A stretch of 64,000 nt of DNA, taken from an uncultured Eubacterium sp. (GTDB lineage Bacteria > Bacillota > Clostridia > Lachnospirales > Lachnospiraceae). The DNA lies in assembly GCA_910584245.1 (NCBI GenBank), contig CAJTZF010000013.1, forward strand, positions 10,990-74,989, in the 5' to 3' direction. The position numbers and the translations under genes are program-made. A model generated the notes under the pieces. It was not told the origin of the DNA, made no database searches, and was given only the letters and a program-made list of their open reading frames with translations. Below are positions 1 to 9,945 of the stretch, one piece after another. How positions within the stretch are numbered: the stretch's first letter is position 1; each line of letters starts with the position of its first letter.

Positions 1-11
1 TCTCATAAACA

Positions 12-39
12 GTACCGCCAGCCAAACGGCTGACGGTAC
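12..39 (-). terminator. Probable terminator of the CotH-like gene
   Basis: A 12-bp inverted repeat (12-23 with 28-39, AAAC loop) lies directly downstream of the minus-strand CotH-like gene. The single non-Watson-Crick position is a G-U wobble only in the minus-strand transcript and a C-A mismatch on the other strand, so the fold favours the minus-strand RNA. The following T tract is short, and the window edge limits the view. Confidence 0.6.
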
Positions 40-60
40 ATATCAATTTCTAACTATTTA

Positions 61-2301
61 TCATCTTAGAGCACATCCCCTTTGTACATGGGATATAATC
101 GATGTATATCTTTTCGCTATAAAATCTTTTATCGTCGCCGTCGCGCTGTCAAATTGGTTCCGCTGCCACGAATCTCTTCCGAAAAACCGGGTGTAATAAT
201 CCTGCATAAGCGGCTTATAAACGCTTACATACTCATTCAGCTTACGATTGCATGCATCAGGATCAAAATTCACCGAGCCAATCTCCTGGACCGCCGCAAT
301 AAACTTTTCCTGGAACTTTTTATTTTTCGTAACGGCGGAAAAGAGACTATCCTGTCTCAACGCCCTCGAAAACGAATCATAGTCCGCTTGATTTTCCCTA
401 TCGTTGTACAAAGACATGGAATATTCCGTATCATAGAGCAAATATCTCCACTTCCCATCCGCGTATGGATTTGTTCCGTCCGGTGTCCGCGCCCTCCATA
501 TCAAATAATTTTTTTCCGGATCCCAGTCGCTATTGGCAATGTAAATCTCTGTCGCATAATAGTCGACGAAACTGTCAATATCTACGATATTACAAAATTG
601 TTCATATACGGCGTCATCTGAAAAGTCTTTGTCCGCATAACTCCAAAGCTCTTCATAAAGAGCTTCGTCGCCATCCTGTCCCTCGTCCATCTCCCCTTCT
701 TTATACACAACTACATTGTCCTTATCGACACCATATTGTGTCTCGAGGGAATTGTCACTGTATTTCTCCGTCAAATTATAGAGGCCCCAGTACTCGCCGT
801 TAATAAACAATACACAAGGGCGCGCTGCCTGTACGCCGAAAGCCCGGTCCTCCACCATGCTTTGGTTAAAGACATCCCGGATTTTCGAATACTCGGTATC
901 ATTTCCACCATTTCTGAGCATAAAGGACTTGTACTTTTTAATCTGCTCTCCCCCTGCGTCCAGATCCCCCGGAATCAACGGATATTTCAAATTCTTTTGC
1001 CCGTATTCCTCACGGAAATAGAATTTGAAGCTCTTCTGTCCATACATCCTGCTGGCGCCACCGTGCAGGCGAACACCCAATGGCGCTGAAAATTCAAGCT
1101 TTTCACTATCCGCATCAAAATAGTCGACTACCGCCTGCCGCTCCCATTCACGTCCGGACTGCGTATAATTTCCTACATAGTTCCAGTACTGATGCCAAAG
1201 CTGTGACCCCTCTTCCGTATTTCTCCACTCGTCATACAGTTTTCCCAGTACATGGATGCCGGTTTCGTAATTCAAAAGACTATCCGGATCAATCACGAGC
1301 GACATAACCGTTGCATCCTTATATTTCGTCTTTACCTCATTCCCGACAAAATAGCTTCGGGTCACCACCTCGCTTGCCTGGTTATCAGGACTGACCGCGA
1401 CGGCCCGGATTACAGTACATTTTGCCACTTCATCTGCCTTTGGCGTATAGTCATAACCACTGCCGTTTATATACATTTTCTTTATGTTCTGAGCCGTGCT
1501 GAGCACATTGGGCATACCGTTTCTATTGACTACAACAAAGGCGTCTGTGTACTTATTTGATTCCGTAGTCGGTATGCTGCCATCCGTCGTATAGTAAATC
1601 TGGGTTCCCGGCTGGCTCTTCATCCCCAGCTTAAACGCATTGCCATAAACTCCTGAATCCGCCGAGAACAACGGTACTTCCGGCGTACCGGTTTCATAAT
1701 CCGGCTGGGTAGTCTGGAAAAACTCCACCGGAACTTCATCTGGCGCCGGCGTCGGGGATGGCGTTTCCGTAGGGGGTGATGTATGTCTTCCAGGCGACGG
1801 CTGCGCCGACTCCGTCTGTACCGGCGGTGTTTTCACTGGATCTGTCTGTCTGGGAACCTCTGTCTGGTTCGCTGGAGCCGTCTGGACTGGTACCCCGGTT
1901 TGGCCCGCAGCCGGCATCGGGGTCGGTGCCGGCTCCTGTGTGTTGCCGGGCTGGGTTGTCCCACCCTGGGACGGATTTGCCTCACTGGCCTTTCTTTTTA
2001 CCGTCACCCGGCATACGAGCCGTTTCTTCCCGACACGGGCAGTAATCTTTGCCGTCCCCGCCTTTTTTGCGGTAACCTTGCCTTTCTTGTTTACAACAGC
2101 TACCTTCTTCCGGCTCGACGCCCACTTAACTTTCTTTTTGGTTCCCTTCACTTTTAAACGGAAACTCTTGCCTTGTTGCAGCGTGACCTTTTTGCGGTTC
2201 AGCGCCAGCTTACTTTTAGCCTCCGCCCCCGGCCCGCTCACCGAAACCATAAGGGCGGCCGCCAAAATAAGACTGAGCTGCCTTTTCCTTGTTTTTTTCA
2301 T
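61..2301 (-). CDS. Secreted CotH-kinase family protein with BIG2 and chitobiase-C-like domains
   Basis: The 746-residue protein has a signal peptide (about 1-28), one bacterial Ig-like BIG2 domain (about 30-103, ending in the usual GKVTAKKAGTAKITA pattern), a Pro/Thr/Gln-rich linker (about 104-190), a chitobiase/hexosaminidase C-terminal-like beta domain (about 205-320, with YYTTDGSIPT) and a CotH domain (about 330-720). CotH features visible are HGGASRMYGQKSFKFYF, GLYNLTEKYS and the NSDWD...N pattern. CotH proteins are atypical secreted kinases; spore-coat CotH phosphorylates coat proteins, but in Lachnospiraceae many act on the cell surface or in polysaccharide-binding complexes. The start has GGAGG 7 nt upstream. 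The gene diverges from the L,D-transpeptidase gene. The domain call is secure; the substrate is unknown. Confidence 0.88.
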   Translation of the reverse strand: MKKTRKRQLSLILAAALMVSVSGPGAEAKSKLALNRKKVTLQQGKSFRLKVKGTKKKVKWASSRKKVAVVNKKGKVTAKKAGTAKITARVGKKRLVCRVTVKRKASEANPSQGGTTQPGNTQEPAPTPMPAAGQTGVPVQTAPANQTEVPRQTDPVKTPPVQTESAQPSPGRHTSPPTETPSPTPAPDEVPVEFFQTTQPDYETGTPEVPLFSADSGVYGNAFKLGMKSQPGTQIYYTTDGSIPTTESNKYTDAFVVVNRNGMPNVLSTAQNIKKMYINGSGYDYTPKADEVAKCTVIRAVAVSPDNQASEVVTRSYFVGNEVKTKYKDATVMSLVIDPDSLLNYETGIHVLGKLYDEWRNTEEGSQLWHQYWNYVGNYTQSGREWERQAVVDYFDADSEKLEFSAPLGVRLHGGASRMYGQKSFKFYFREEYGQKNLKYPLIPGDLDAGGEQIKKYKSFMLRNGGNDTEYSKIRDVFNQSMVEDRAFGVQAARPCVLFINGEYWGLYNLTEKYSDNSLETQYGVDKDNVVVYKEGEMDEGQDGDEALYEELWSYADKDFSDDAVYEQFCNIVDIDSFVDYYATEIYIANSDWDPEKNYLIWRARTPDGTNPYADGKWRYLLYDTEYSMSLYNDRENQADYDSFSRALRQDSLFSAVTKNKKFQEKFIAAVQEIGSVNFDPDACNRKLNEYVSVYKPLMQDYYTRFFGRDSWQRNQFDSATATIKDFIAKRYTSIISHVQRGCALR

Positions 2302-2379
2302 CCGCTTTCCTCCAATACATTATGATTTTCTATTATACCACCCTTCCACCTATAACGCCATAGGCGTTAAACAATGCCA

Positions 2380-2408
2380 TTGACAAAATGATAAAATCGT
2401 GTAAGAAT
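2380..2408 (+). promoter_or_regulatory. Predicted sigma-A promoter of the L,D-transpeptidase gene
   Basis: TTGACA at 2380-2385 is followed after 16-17 nt by TAAGAAT (2402-2408). It lies about 45 nt upstream of the GGAGG and ATG of the L,D-transpeptidase gene. An AACGCC-ATA-GGCGTT inverted repeat at 2354-2368 sits just upstream and could be an operator. This is a consensus match only. Confidence 0.5.
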
Positions 2409-2451
2409 AGCTTTATGTAGAGTAAATTTGAAATAAAAATGGAGGTAAGAC

Positions 2452-4539
2452 ATGAAAGAAAGACTACATATTTTCACTCATCTTATTGCAGCTTGCGCCA
2501 TGTTTTTCATCATGGCCGGAGCCATACCAATTCAAGCAGAAGCCGCCAGCTATACAGCGGGCACAGCGGTAAACCGCGCTTCCGGTGAATGCCGCTACAA
2601 CGTACAAGGACTGGATGTTACACAGACCAGCTCCCTGACACTCCAGGTTTCACATAAGAATACACAAAATGTTGCACTACAGACAACGGTCGCACTGACT
2701 TCGGACAATTGTTCTGACGGCACTTATAACGGGAGCTTTTCCCTCGAAGATCTAAACTTTGACTATGATGCTTACGAGGTCCACATACTAGTGGGAGATT
2801 CGAAAGTTTCCGCAGGATTGTGCGATTTTTCCATACATGCCGACAAGCTTTCCATCCAAATGGACGGCGGTTCCGACAGCGCCTCACGAAATGTGCGTGT
2901 CGCTTCGTCCGAAGCTGCAGGGGAGGCGGCCATACCAGGACAAAATAAATTTGTGTCTGTAATGGCGTGGCCACAGGGCAGCGATGAAAAATCCGCCCAG
3001 GTAATTGCCGCAAAGACCCCTTTTACAGAAGGCGGCATGCGGCTGTCCGCAAATGTTGGGGCAGCGGGCACGGCATACGGAGTCTGGAATGCCAAGCTTG
3101 TTTTTGTAAATGATAAAACAGGAACAACGCAGTCTCTCGCGTCCACAACCTACACCGTCATCCCTTCACTGAAAACCTTTGAAATGAAGCGGTCAAAATC
3201 ACTTGAAAAGAAAAAGGCATTCGGCATCACTCTGGATGGCTTGAGTAACGTTTATGGCGTACAAAAAGTTACCTTTTCCTTATACAACAGCAAAGGGAAA
3301 AAGGCCGCAAGCATTGCCGGCACAAAAAAACGGTCCAATGGCAGCAAATTTTATGCTGAAGTTAAATTGAAAAAATTAAATTATGTATTGGACCGCTACA
3401 CGATCCGCGCCACACTGACCGACAACAATGGCAAGACGTATACGCTCAACGATACGGCGCTGGCCGATGAACAGGCACAGAACGGTACGCTTACCGTAAA
3501 GAAAACCGGAAATGCATCCTGTATTTACAAGCTGAACAATGCCTATATCCCCGGTAATATTAAGAAAATGCGCTTCAACGTATATCAGATGAAGGGCAAA
3601 AACAGAAAAAAAACCGGCACCTATTATGTAAAGGGAACCGCGGGCAAACGCAGTGTTTCCTTGAAAACAAAAAATACCAGCAAGGGAGAATTCCTCGTTG
3701 AAGTATACGGCTATACAAGCTGGGGAAAGAAAGTTTTCCTAAATGAAAAAACTTACGAGCTTCGAAAAAAAGATATGGGGAAAAACGGCTGGTACTATGA
3801 AAAATACAATGGCAAAACGTACAAGTTTTATTATGTCAATAATGTGAAACAAACCGATTTAACCAATATTATAAATTTGAAAGAGAGCAGCTCTTCGAAC
3901 ACAAACCGTTTGTATATCGAGGTAAACCGCGCGGCATGTGCGGTAACCATTTACCTTTATAACAGCGAGACGAAAAAGTACGACATACCAATTAAAACCT
4001 GTGCTGTATCCGTCGGACGCGACGTCTCGACAAATGCGGGAACGAGCGCATTACATTTGCACTCTTCGTATACCCCGCTCGGCACGTACTCTATATGCAC
4101 CAATGGTACATCGGTAAAATATACCTTGAAACCTATGCATGAGCCGGATGGAAGTACTGTATTTGCGAGATGGACTTCTCACATCGTGGGGAATATTTAT
4201 TTCCACTCTATCGCGGTAAGTACGGACTCCCACTACGCACTTCCTTCCTACCGCTACAACTTGCTTGGCTCACCGGCCTCCGCTGGCTGTATCCGTATGA
4301 CTGTGGCAGATGCCAAATGGATCTATGATTATGCGTCGACAGGAACCCCTGTCAAAATAGTAAAAGGCGATACTTCAAAGCCAGGACCACTAGGCAAACC
4401 GGCAGTCATAAAAACTACCGGCAGCATCAACTATGACCCAACAGACCCGGAAGTTCCGGATTCGCGCAAGAAAGCCGATTATAAAGCAAAAAAAATCACC
4501 GGGTATATGACGAAAAAAGGGAAACGGGTGGGGTATTGA
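2452..4539 (+). CDS. Secreted L,D-transpeptidase (YkuD) with GBS Bsp-like repeats
   Basis: The 695-residue protein has an N-terminal signal peptide (about 1-30), several beta-rich repeats resembling GBS Bsp-like repeats (roughly 30-240 and 240-440), and a C-terminal YkuD domain (about 485-640). The catalytic motif is recognisable as His585 and SAGCIRM with Cys613; the usual SHGC is SAGC here, a variant often seen in clostridial members. The family cross-links peptidoglycan by 3-3 linkages or attaches proteins, outside the membrane. A lysine-rich tail follows the catalytic domain. The start is set by GGAGG 6 nt upstream. It is monocistronic, with a strong structured terminator immediately downstream. 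Confidence 0.9.
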   Translation: MKERLHIFTHLIAACAMFFIMAGAIPIQAEAASYTAGTAVNRASGECRYNVQGLDVTQTSSLTLQVSHKNTQNVALQTTVALTSDNCSDGTYNGSFSLEDLNFDYDAYEVHILVGDSKVSAGLCDFSIHADKLSIQMDGGSDSASRNVRVASSEAAGEAAIPGQNKFVSVMAWPQGSDEKSAQVIAAKTPFTEGGMRLSANVGAAGTAYGVWNAKLVFVNDKTGTTQSLASTTYTVIPSLKTFEMKRSKSLEKKKAFGITLDGLSNVYGVQKVTFSLYNSKGKKAASIAGTKKRSNGSKFYAEVKLKKLNYVLDRYTIRATLTDNNGKTYTLNDTALADEQAQNGTLTVKKTGNASCIYKLNNAYIPGNIKKMRFNVYQMKGKNRKKTGTYYVKGTAGKRSVSLKTKNTSKGEFLVEVYGYTSWGKKVFLNEKTYELRKKDMGKNGWYYEKYNGKTYKFYYVNNVKQTDLTNIINLKESSSSNTNRLYIEVNRAACAVTIYLYNSETKKYDIPIKTCAVSVGRDVSTNAGTSALHLHSSYTPLGTYSICTNGTSVKYTLKPMHEPDGSTVFARWTSHIVGNIYFHSIAVSTDSHYALPSYRYNLLGSPASAGCIRMTVADAKWIYDYASTGTPVKIVKGDTSKPGPLGKPAVIKTTGSINYDPTDPEVPDSRKKADYKAKKITGYMTKKGKRVGY

Positions 4540-4563
4540 CGAAATCCTTTGTACTTACCAACA

Positions 4564-4663
4564 CATGCCCGGATCCCCGTGCCTGCACGGCAACAAAAGG
4601 ACGGTACTGAAACTCAGTACCGTCCTTTTGTTTACACTGCGAAGCAGTGAGGATCCGGGCATG
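4564..4663 (+). terminator. Multi-hairpin terminator with an enclosing stem
   Basis: A perfect 16-bp stem (4595-4610 with 4614-4629, loop AAC) with flanking A and T tracts can terminate on both strands, serving the L,D-transpeptidase gene and the convergent lacZ. It is flanked by two smaller perfect hairpins (4577-4590 and 4635-4649), and all three are enclosed by a perfect 13-bp stem (4564-4576 with 4651-4663), followed by TTTTT on the plus strand. The set forms a cloverleaf-like four-way junction of 100 nt. Confidence 0.85.
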
Positions 4664-4669
4664 GCTTTT

Positions 4670-7483
4670 TCAGCAGCCGGGACGCAGCTGAATTTGAAAA
4701 TGGATCTCCTCTTCGTTTACCCGGTATTTCTCCAATAATTCCGGTCCGCAGCTGTGGGAACCAATCCCGCTCACCTTATAATCTATACGCACGTATGTAT
4801 GTCCCGACTCCACCAATTCATCTGTATGAGCGGCATCCGTCAGCATTTGGGGGCTGTACTGGGATACATTAAATTCGAACGGCTCCCGGGCGGTCACAAC
4901 CATGCCGCCGATACGCAAAAGCTTCGCCCCTGTATGGTTTCCATGCTCCTGCGGCCTGACATACGGAACATACTCCTGCGACGGGCAGCTCTCAAACATA
5001 CCCAGCCTCGTATGGGCATGCATATCGACATAATTCTCCCTTTCCCCCCGTCCAAAATACTGAAACCGCTCATCACTTTTGGGAAGCCGGAATTCAAACC
5101 CAAACCGCGGCAAAAAGGCACTGTTCTCCCGCCTCGTTCCACACAGGTCAACCGAAATCGCCCCGTCGGCGCTGACCGTAAACGTCATCCCATATGTCAA
5201 AAACGGTACTCTCGATATGCCTGACAGACTTCCCTTCACCACGATTTGGTTCCCACTCCACTCACAGGAATACACCTTCCCGCACAATTTATGGTAATTT
5301 TCTGACTGCCATTTGCCGCTTGCATGCACATCATTATCCGTCGGCGGACGCCATACGGTAAGGCGCACCAGCTCATCAAGAACCAGCTTATCCCCCATCT
5401 TTATCCTCTCAAAATTTCCATAGTGGGTATTAAAAATATATTCAAAACCGTCTCCCGCAATTCGGAGCTTTTCCCCTGTTTGCTCAAAGGAGACGTCCCC
5501 CGCCGCGCGGGCGGCTGGGAATGGGGGAACTCCCTGTACCGAAAGCTCATGCTGTTCCATTGCGATCTCCTCCGCTCCATCCATCAGAGACAAATCAAGG
5601 GTACATCCAAAACGGCATGTTTCCGGAAGTTCAAAATCCAACACATAGGAGGCGCTTTCCCGCGGGGGAATATCACAGATAAGCGTTTCCTCTTTCATCT
5701 GCTCTCCATCCACCATAAGCCTCCATACCAGGCGGTAACATTTTAAATTTGTAAAGTCAAAGCGGTTATGTACCGTTAGCTTTTGGCCTTCCAAACAGGT
5801 TTTCATATTCTGGTACACTGCCTTTGCGTTCAAGCTGCCCGCCTTTAAGCTCCGGTCAGCAAATACGAGGCCGTCACAGCAGAAATTTCCATCGTGGGTA
5901 ATCTCGCCGAAATCCCCGCCATACCGAAATGCCCCGTCATGCAGCACCGCATGATCCGCCCACTCCCAAATACATCCGCCGATAAACGCAGGACTGTCAT
6001 ATGCCTTTTCCCAGTAATCGTCTACATCACCCGGGCCGTTGCCCATTGCGTGCGAATATTCGCACAGAAAATAAGGACGCGTCTCTCCCTCTTTGTCTAT
6101 AAAAGAATCGATATCCTCATAGCTGGTATACATCCGGCTAATGACATCCACGCCGCACTCATCTCCGATGACATTTGCCCCTTCATAATGCACAAGCCTG
6201 CTCCCATCGCGCTCTTTCGTCCACGCAATCATGGCGTCGTGGTTCGCACCGTAGCCGCTCTCATTTCCCATTGACCACATAATAATACACGGATGATTTT
6301 TATCCCTCTCCACCATGCGCATCACCCGGTGCACGAAGGCGTCCCGCCACTCCTCCTGGCGGCAGAGCCACTCGGGACTCTCCATATCATATGTAAACTG
6401 GTTATATCTGGTCCAGAAACCATGCGTTTCTAAGTCTGTCTCGTCGATCACATAAAAACCAAGCTCATCACATAATTCCAAAAAATACGGCGTGGGCGGA
6501 TAGTGCGAAGTCCGGATTGTATTGATATTCAACTTTTTCATCAGCAAAAGATCCTGCCGGATATCCTCCTCGGACATCGCGTGTCCCCTCTCCGGGTGTG
6601 TGTCGTGATGGTTTACTCCCTTGAGTTTTACCGGAACACCATTGATTAACAATTCCCTTTTGGAGCTGACACAGATCTCCCGGAATCCTATCCTGACCGG
6701 AATAAATTCTCCCGCCTGCTGCACTACCAGTGTATATAAATACGGATGTTCCGCGTTCCAGCCGACTGGCGACCCCAAATCCTTCACGGGCGCACCCCCA
6801 TCGTACAGCGTATACGGGTGCTCACAATAAATGTGGTTCCGGTCCGCCCGCACATCCAAATCCCGGATGTGGCCCTTTCCCCGGGAAAGCAAATACACAT
6901 CCCGGAAAATTCCTGACAGGCGGAAGTAGTCCTGGTCCTCGAGATAGCTCCCCGCACACCACTTTAATACCTTTACCGTCAAATAATTTGTGCCCGGCTT
7001 TAAAACATCCGTCAGCTGCCATTCGCTCTGCATATGGGAGACCTGGCTAAAACCGACGTACTCACCATTCACATACAGGTAAAAGCATGAATTGATGCCT
7101 TCAAATACAATATATGTCTCGCGCCCCTCCCATCCAGCAGGTAAGTCAAACGCAAGCGAGTACATACCACACGGATTATCATCCGGCACATAAGGCGGAT
7201 CTACCGGAAACGGGTAATTAAAATTCGTATAGCCAGGACGGTCATATCCTTGCATTTGCCAGTTCGAGGGAACCTGAACCGTATCCCACCCACTTATGTC
7301 CTTCGGAACATCGATCTCCCGTTCAAAATACCGAAACCGCCACTCCCCATTTAAACACTTATAATAGTCCGATGCCTCTTTCTTTCCTGCGAGAGCTTTT
7401 TCCAGCGTATCATATGGTATATAATAAGACCGCTGCGGCTCACAATTTTCCTGTAGCATGTTAGGATTTTCATAATGCCTCAT
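4670..7483 (-). CDS. lacZ: Beta-galactosidase, GH2 family
   Basis: This 937-residue cytoplasmic enzyme hydrolyses terminal beta-galactosides such as lactose. The order is N-terminal sugar-binding domain (RxxNPNMLQENCEP start), Ig-like domain, TIM barrel with acid/base Glu408 in MWSMGNESGYG and nucleophile Glu475 in CEYSHAMGN, then the C-terminal bgal small-chain domain. There is no signal peptide. It is about 85 residues shorter than typical LacZ (about 1020), and most of the loss seems to lie in the second (Ig-like) domain around residues 205-235, where the chain passes abruptly from the end of domain 1 to the PYLYTL segment. The reading frame is intact. AAGGGG lies upstream of the ATG. No sugar transporter or regulator is adjacent. 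Confidence 0.93.
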   Translation of the reverse strand: MRHYENPNMLQENCEPQRSYYIPYDTLEKALAGKKEASDYYKCLNGEWRFRYFEREIDVPKDISGWDTVQVPSNWQMQGYDRPGYTNFNYPFPVDPPYVPDDNPCGMYSLAFDLPAGWEGRETYIVFEGINSCFYLYVNGEYVGFSQVSHMQSEWQLTDVLKPGTNYLTVKVLKWCAGSYLEDQDYFRLSGIFRDVYLLSRGKGHIRDLDVRADRNHIYCEHPYTLYDGGAPVKDLGSPVGWNAEHPYLYTLVVQQAGEFIPVRIGFREICVSSKRELLINGVPVKLKGVNHHDTHPERGHAMSEEDIRQDLLLMKKLNINTIRTSHYPPTPYFLELCDELGFYVIDETDLETHGFWTRYNQFTYDMESPEWLCRQEEWRDAFVHRVMRMVERDKNHPCIIMWSMGNESGYGANHDAMIAWTKERDGSRLVHYEGANVIGDECGVDVISRMYTSYEDIDSFIDKEGETRPYFLCEYSHAMGNGPGDVDDYWEKAYDSPAFIGGCIWEWADHAVLHDGAFRYGGDFGEITHDGNFCCDGLVFADRSLKAGSLNAKAVYQNMKTCLEGQKLTVHNRFDFTNLKCYRLVWRLMVDGEQMKEETLICDIPPRESASYVLDFELPETCRFGCTLDLSLMDGAEEIAMEQHELSVQGVPPFPAARAAGDVSFEQTGEKLRIAGDGFEYIFNTHYGNFERIKMGDKLVLDELVRLTVWRPPTDNDVHASGKWQSENYHKLCGKVYSCEWSGNQIVVKGSLSGISRVPFLTYGMTFTVSADGAISVDLCGTRRENSAFLPRFGFEFRLPKSDERFQYFGRGERENYVDMHAHTRLGMFESCPSQEYVPYVRPQEHGNHTGAKLLRIGGMVVTAREPFEFNVSQYSPQMLTDAAHTDELVESGHTYVRIDYKVSGIGSHSCGPELLEKYRVNEEEIHFQIQLRPGC

Positions 7484-7527
7484 ATTCTTTTCCCCTTATA
7501 TCTTTTTATTCCGCCAATCCCGCCGCC

Positions 7528-9783
7528 TTACAAAAGCAGATCTGCGTGGGTGGACTCCGCCTCTCTGTGTTGTATAAACTTACATATGACCCGAAGAAGT
7601 CCCACTGCATCCACCGGTTTCGGAAGATGGTCGTTCATACCGCATTTAAGCGACATTTTCCTATCCTCCTCAAACGCATTCGCGGAAACAGCAATAATCG
7701 GAATATTAGCCAAAGCCGGATCCTCGAGCTGACGAATGGCTTTCGTAGCGCAATACCCATTCATAACCGGCATCTGAATATCCATAAGGATCAAATCATA
7801 ATAGCCGGGAAGAGAATTTTTCACTTTCTCGACTGCGATGCTGCCGTCCGCGGCCGTGTCCACCAAAAAACCTCCCTCTTTTAGCACTTCACTTTCGATT
7901 TCCATATTAATCTCATTGTCGTCCACAATCAATATTCTTTTCGGTTTTAAATTCCGGTCCAACTCTATAATATCCAGTTCTGAGACACTCATCTGCTTCT
8001 GTTCCTGTATACGCAGCGCAAACGTAGTCGTAAATGTACTCCCTTTCCCCACCTCGCTGGCTATATCAATGGTCCCGCCCATGCTATCCACCAGGCCTTT
8101 TGTAATCGTCAAGCCAAGTCCGGTGCCATATATGCCGCTCATCGTCGTATTCTTTTCCCTCACAAAAGGCTCAAAAATCTGCGCCAGAAACTCTTCACTT
8201 ATGCCAATTCCATTATCCTTAATGACAAAATGGTATACGGCATGATGATTATGTACCTTCTCTTCCACTACTGCCATCGACACCGCTCCGCCCCTGTCTG
8301 TATATTGGATCGCATTGCTCATGATGTGCGAGAGTATCATGCCGAGCTTTTGCTGCTCCACATAAACCACATTGTGCTTGATCCGGCTCAAATCAACAGT
8401 AAATGTAATTTTTTTCTCCTTTACTTTCGAAAGCATAACCGCTTCTATCCTGCGAACCAGGTCAACGAGATTACACTCCTCTTTTTCTACTTGTATTTTC
8501 CCGGATTCAATTCTGGAAATCTCGAGCACGTCGTTTAACAGCTGCATTAACTGGTCGCTGGCATTTGAAATCATATCCAAATAGTCCATGACCTTTTCCG
8601 TATCATCCAAATGTTTTTTGACAAGAGACGTATATCCCATAATGGCATTCATCGGCGTACGTATGTCATGTGACATATTGGAGAGAAATAAATTTTTTGC
8701 CCGGTTCGCCCGGTTTGCTTCCTCCAGCGCCTCCGCCAGCATCTGGCGCTGCCGGAATTCCTGGCTCATTTCTTCATCTACATTGCGGTATCCAAGTACA
8801 ATCTGGGAAACACGCCCATCTCTGCCCGCATTCACAATACGAAGCTGGATATATTCCGGCACTCCGTTTCGAAAAATGCGGTAAGTCACATGAAACGTCT
8901 TTTGATGGGACAGCTTTTCCCGGATATAAGAGGGGTCTGAAATGCCCGCCACAATTTTCCGATCCGCCGGAAAAACCCAATTCGCAATATACTTATCATC
9001 AAATCCCGCAAACTCGCGCACGGGACAATCTTTCGAAAACTGGTCCTGAAAGCGTTCACTGACACGGTAGGCGCGAATCCAATTTTCATCCAGATCTGCA
9101 TAAAATATTGACTCATAATCGACTCTTAATCCCTCAATCAGCTCATAGCGCCACACATTTTCCTGGGTCACTACCTCCAATTCTTTATTATACACTTCAA
9201 TCTGGTCCCTGAGCTTCTGTTCCTGCGCTCTCTTTTTTTCACGTTCCGCCTGCTGCCGTCTCCTTTTTTCAGTGGAATCCCGTACGAACACATAAAAAAC
9301 ATCACCCGCCACATCGCTATGTACCAGGTACCCGTAATCCTCAATCCACCTTACCTCGCCATCTTTTCGGATGATCCGATATTCGACATAATCTAAGTCA
9401 TCTTCATTCTTGGAAATCTGATGTTCAATACTCTCCTCCACCTGTTCCAAATCGTCAGGATGTACAATTCCCCGGAACGAATTTCCCGTTAATATCCGGA
9501 ATTCTTCTTTGTTTTCACATCCAAAAATACTCAATATGGCATCATTGACGTAAATAATCTCCTCATTTCCATTTGCGCGGTAAATAAAAAAGCCACCCGG
9601 CATGGCATTTGCAAACTCCCCAAGCAAATGTGCCGTCCGGATACGATATGCCTCAATCAACATTTGCCATTCCGAATTCTGGTACGCTCCCAGCAAACGG
9701 TCAATGTCGGCATCTCCCCTTAGAGAACTATCTAACGAGGCTAGCAAGTATTCAATTATGTTCCGGTCAAGTTTTTGATTCAA
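7528..9783 (-). CDS. Hybrid sensor histidine kinase (PAS-PAS-HisKA-HATPase-REC)
   Basis: Soluble hybrid kinase of about 750 residues. In order: an N-terminal alpha region, a PAS domain (MPGGFFIYRANGNEEIIYVN... and HPDD), a charged coiled coil (RRRQQAEREKKRAQEQKL), a second PAS-like domain, HisKA with the phospho-acceptor His in SNMSHDIRTPMNAIMGY, HATPase_c with the N box SNAIQYTDRGG and G box GTGLGLTITKG, and a receiver with VDDNE and phospho-acceptor Asp in LMDIQMP. No membrane segment is evident, so it likely senses an intracellular cue. The start is uncertain: an ATG at 9798 has no spaced Shine-Dalgarno, whereas GGAGG at 9792-9796 lies 8 nt before a TTG at 9783, which I prefer. It is a single gene with no adjacent output regulator. 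Confidence 0.87.
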   Translation of the reverse strand: MNQKLDRNIIEYLLASLDSSLRGDADIDRLLGAYQNSEWQMLIEAYRIRTAHLLGEFANAMPGGFFIYRANGNEEIIYVNDAILSIFGCENKEEFRILTGNSFRGIVHPDDLEQVEESIEHQISKNEDDLDYVEYRIIRKDGEVRWIEDYGYLVHSDVAGDVFYVFVRDSTEKRRRQQAEREKKRAQEQKLRDQIEVYNKELEVVTQENVWRYELIEGLRVDYESIFYADLDENWIRAYRVSERFQDQFSKDCPVREFAGFDDKYIANWVFPADRKIVAGISDPSYIREKLSHQKTFHVTYRIFRNGVPEYIQLRIVNAGRDGRVSQIVLGYRNVDEEMSQEFRQRQMLAEALEEANRANRAKNLFLSNMSHDIRTPMNAIMGYTSLVKKHLDDTEKVMDYLDMISNASDQLMQLLNDVLEISRIESGKIQVEKEECNLVDLVRRIEAVMLSKVKEKKITFTVDLSRIKHNVVYVEQQKLGMILSHIMSNAIQYTDRGGAVSMAVVEEKVHNHHAVYHFVIKDNGIGISEEFLAQIFEPFVREKNTTMSGIYGTGLGLTITKGLVDSMGGTIDIASEVGKGSTFTTTFALRIQEQKQMSVSELDIIELDRNLKPKRILIVDDNEINMEIESEVLKEGGFLVDTAADGSIAVEKVKNSLPGYYDLILMDIQMPVMNGYCATKAIRQLEDPALANIPIIAVSANAFEEDRKMSLKCGMNDHLPKPVDAVGLLRVICKFIQHREAESTHADLLL

Positions 9784-9945
9784 TACGATTTCCTCCATCT
9801 TCCGTTTTAAAGATATTGTACCACTTATAGCGGTTATTGGCAATTATAAATAGCGATTCCACAAACTTTTTCTTGCCCTTTAGCCACCCTTTTGTATATA
9901 ATGGTGAAGTACCAAAATGACTACGTTTTAAGAATGGGAGGACAC

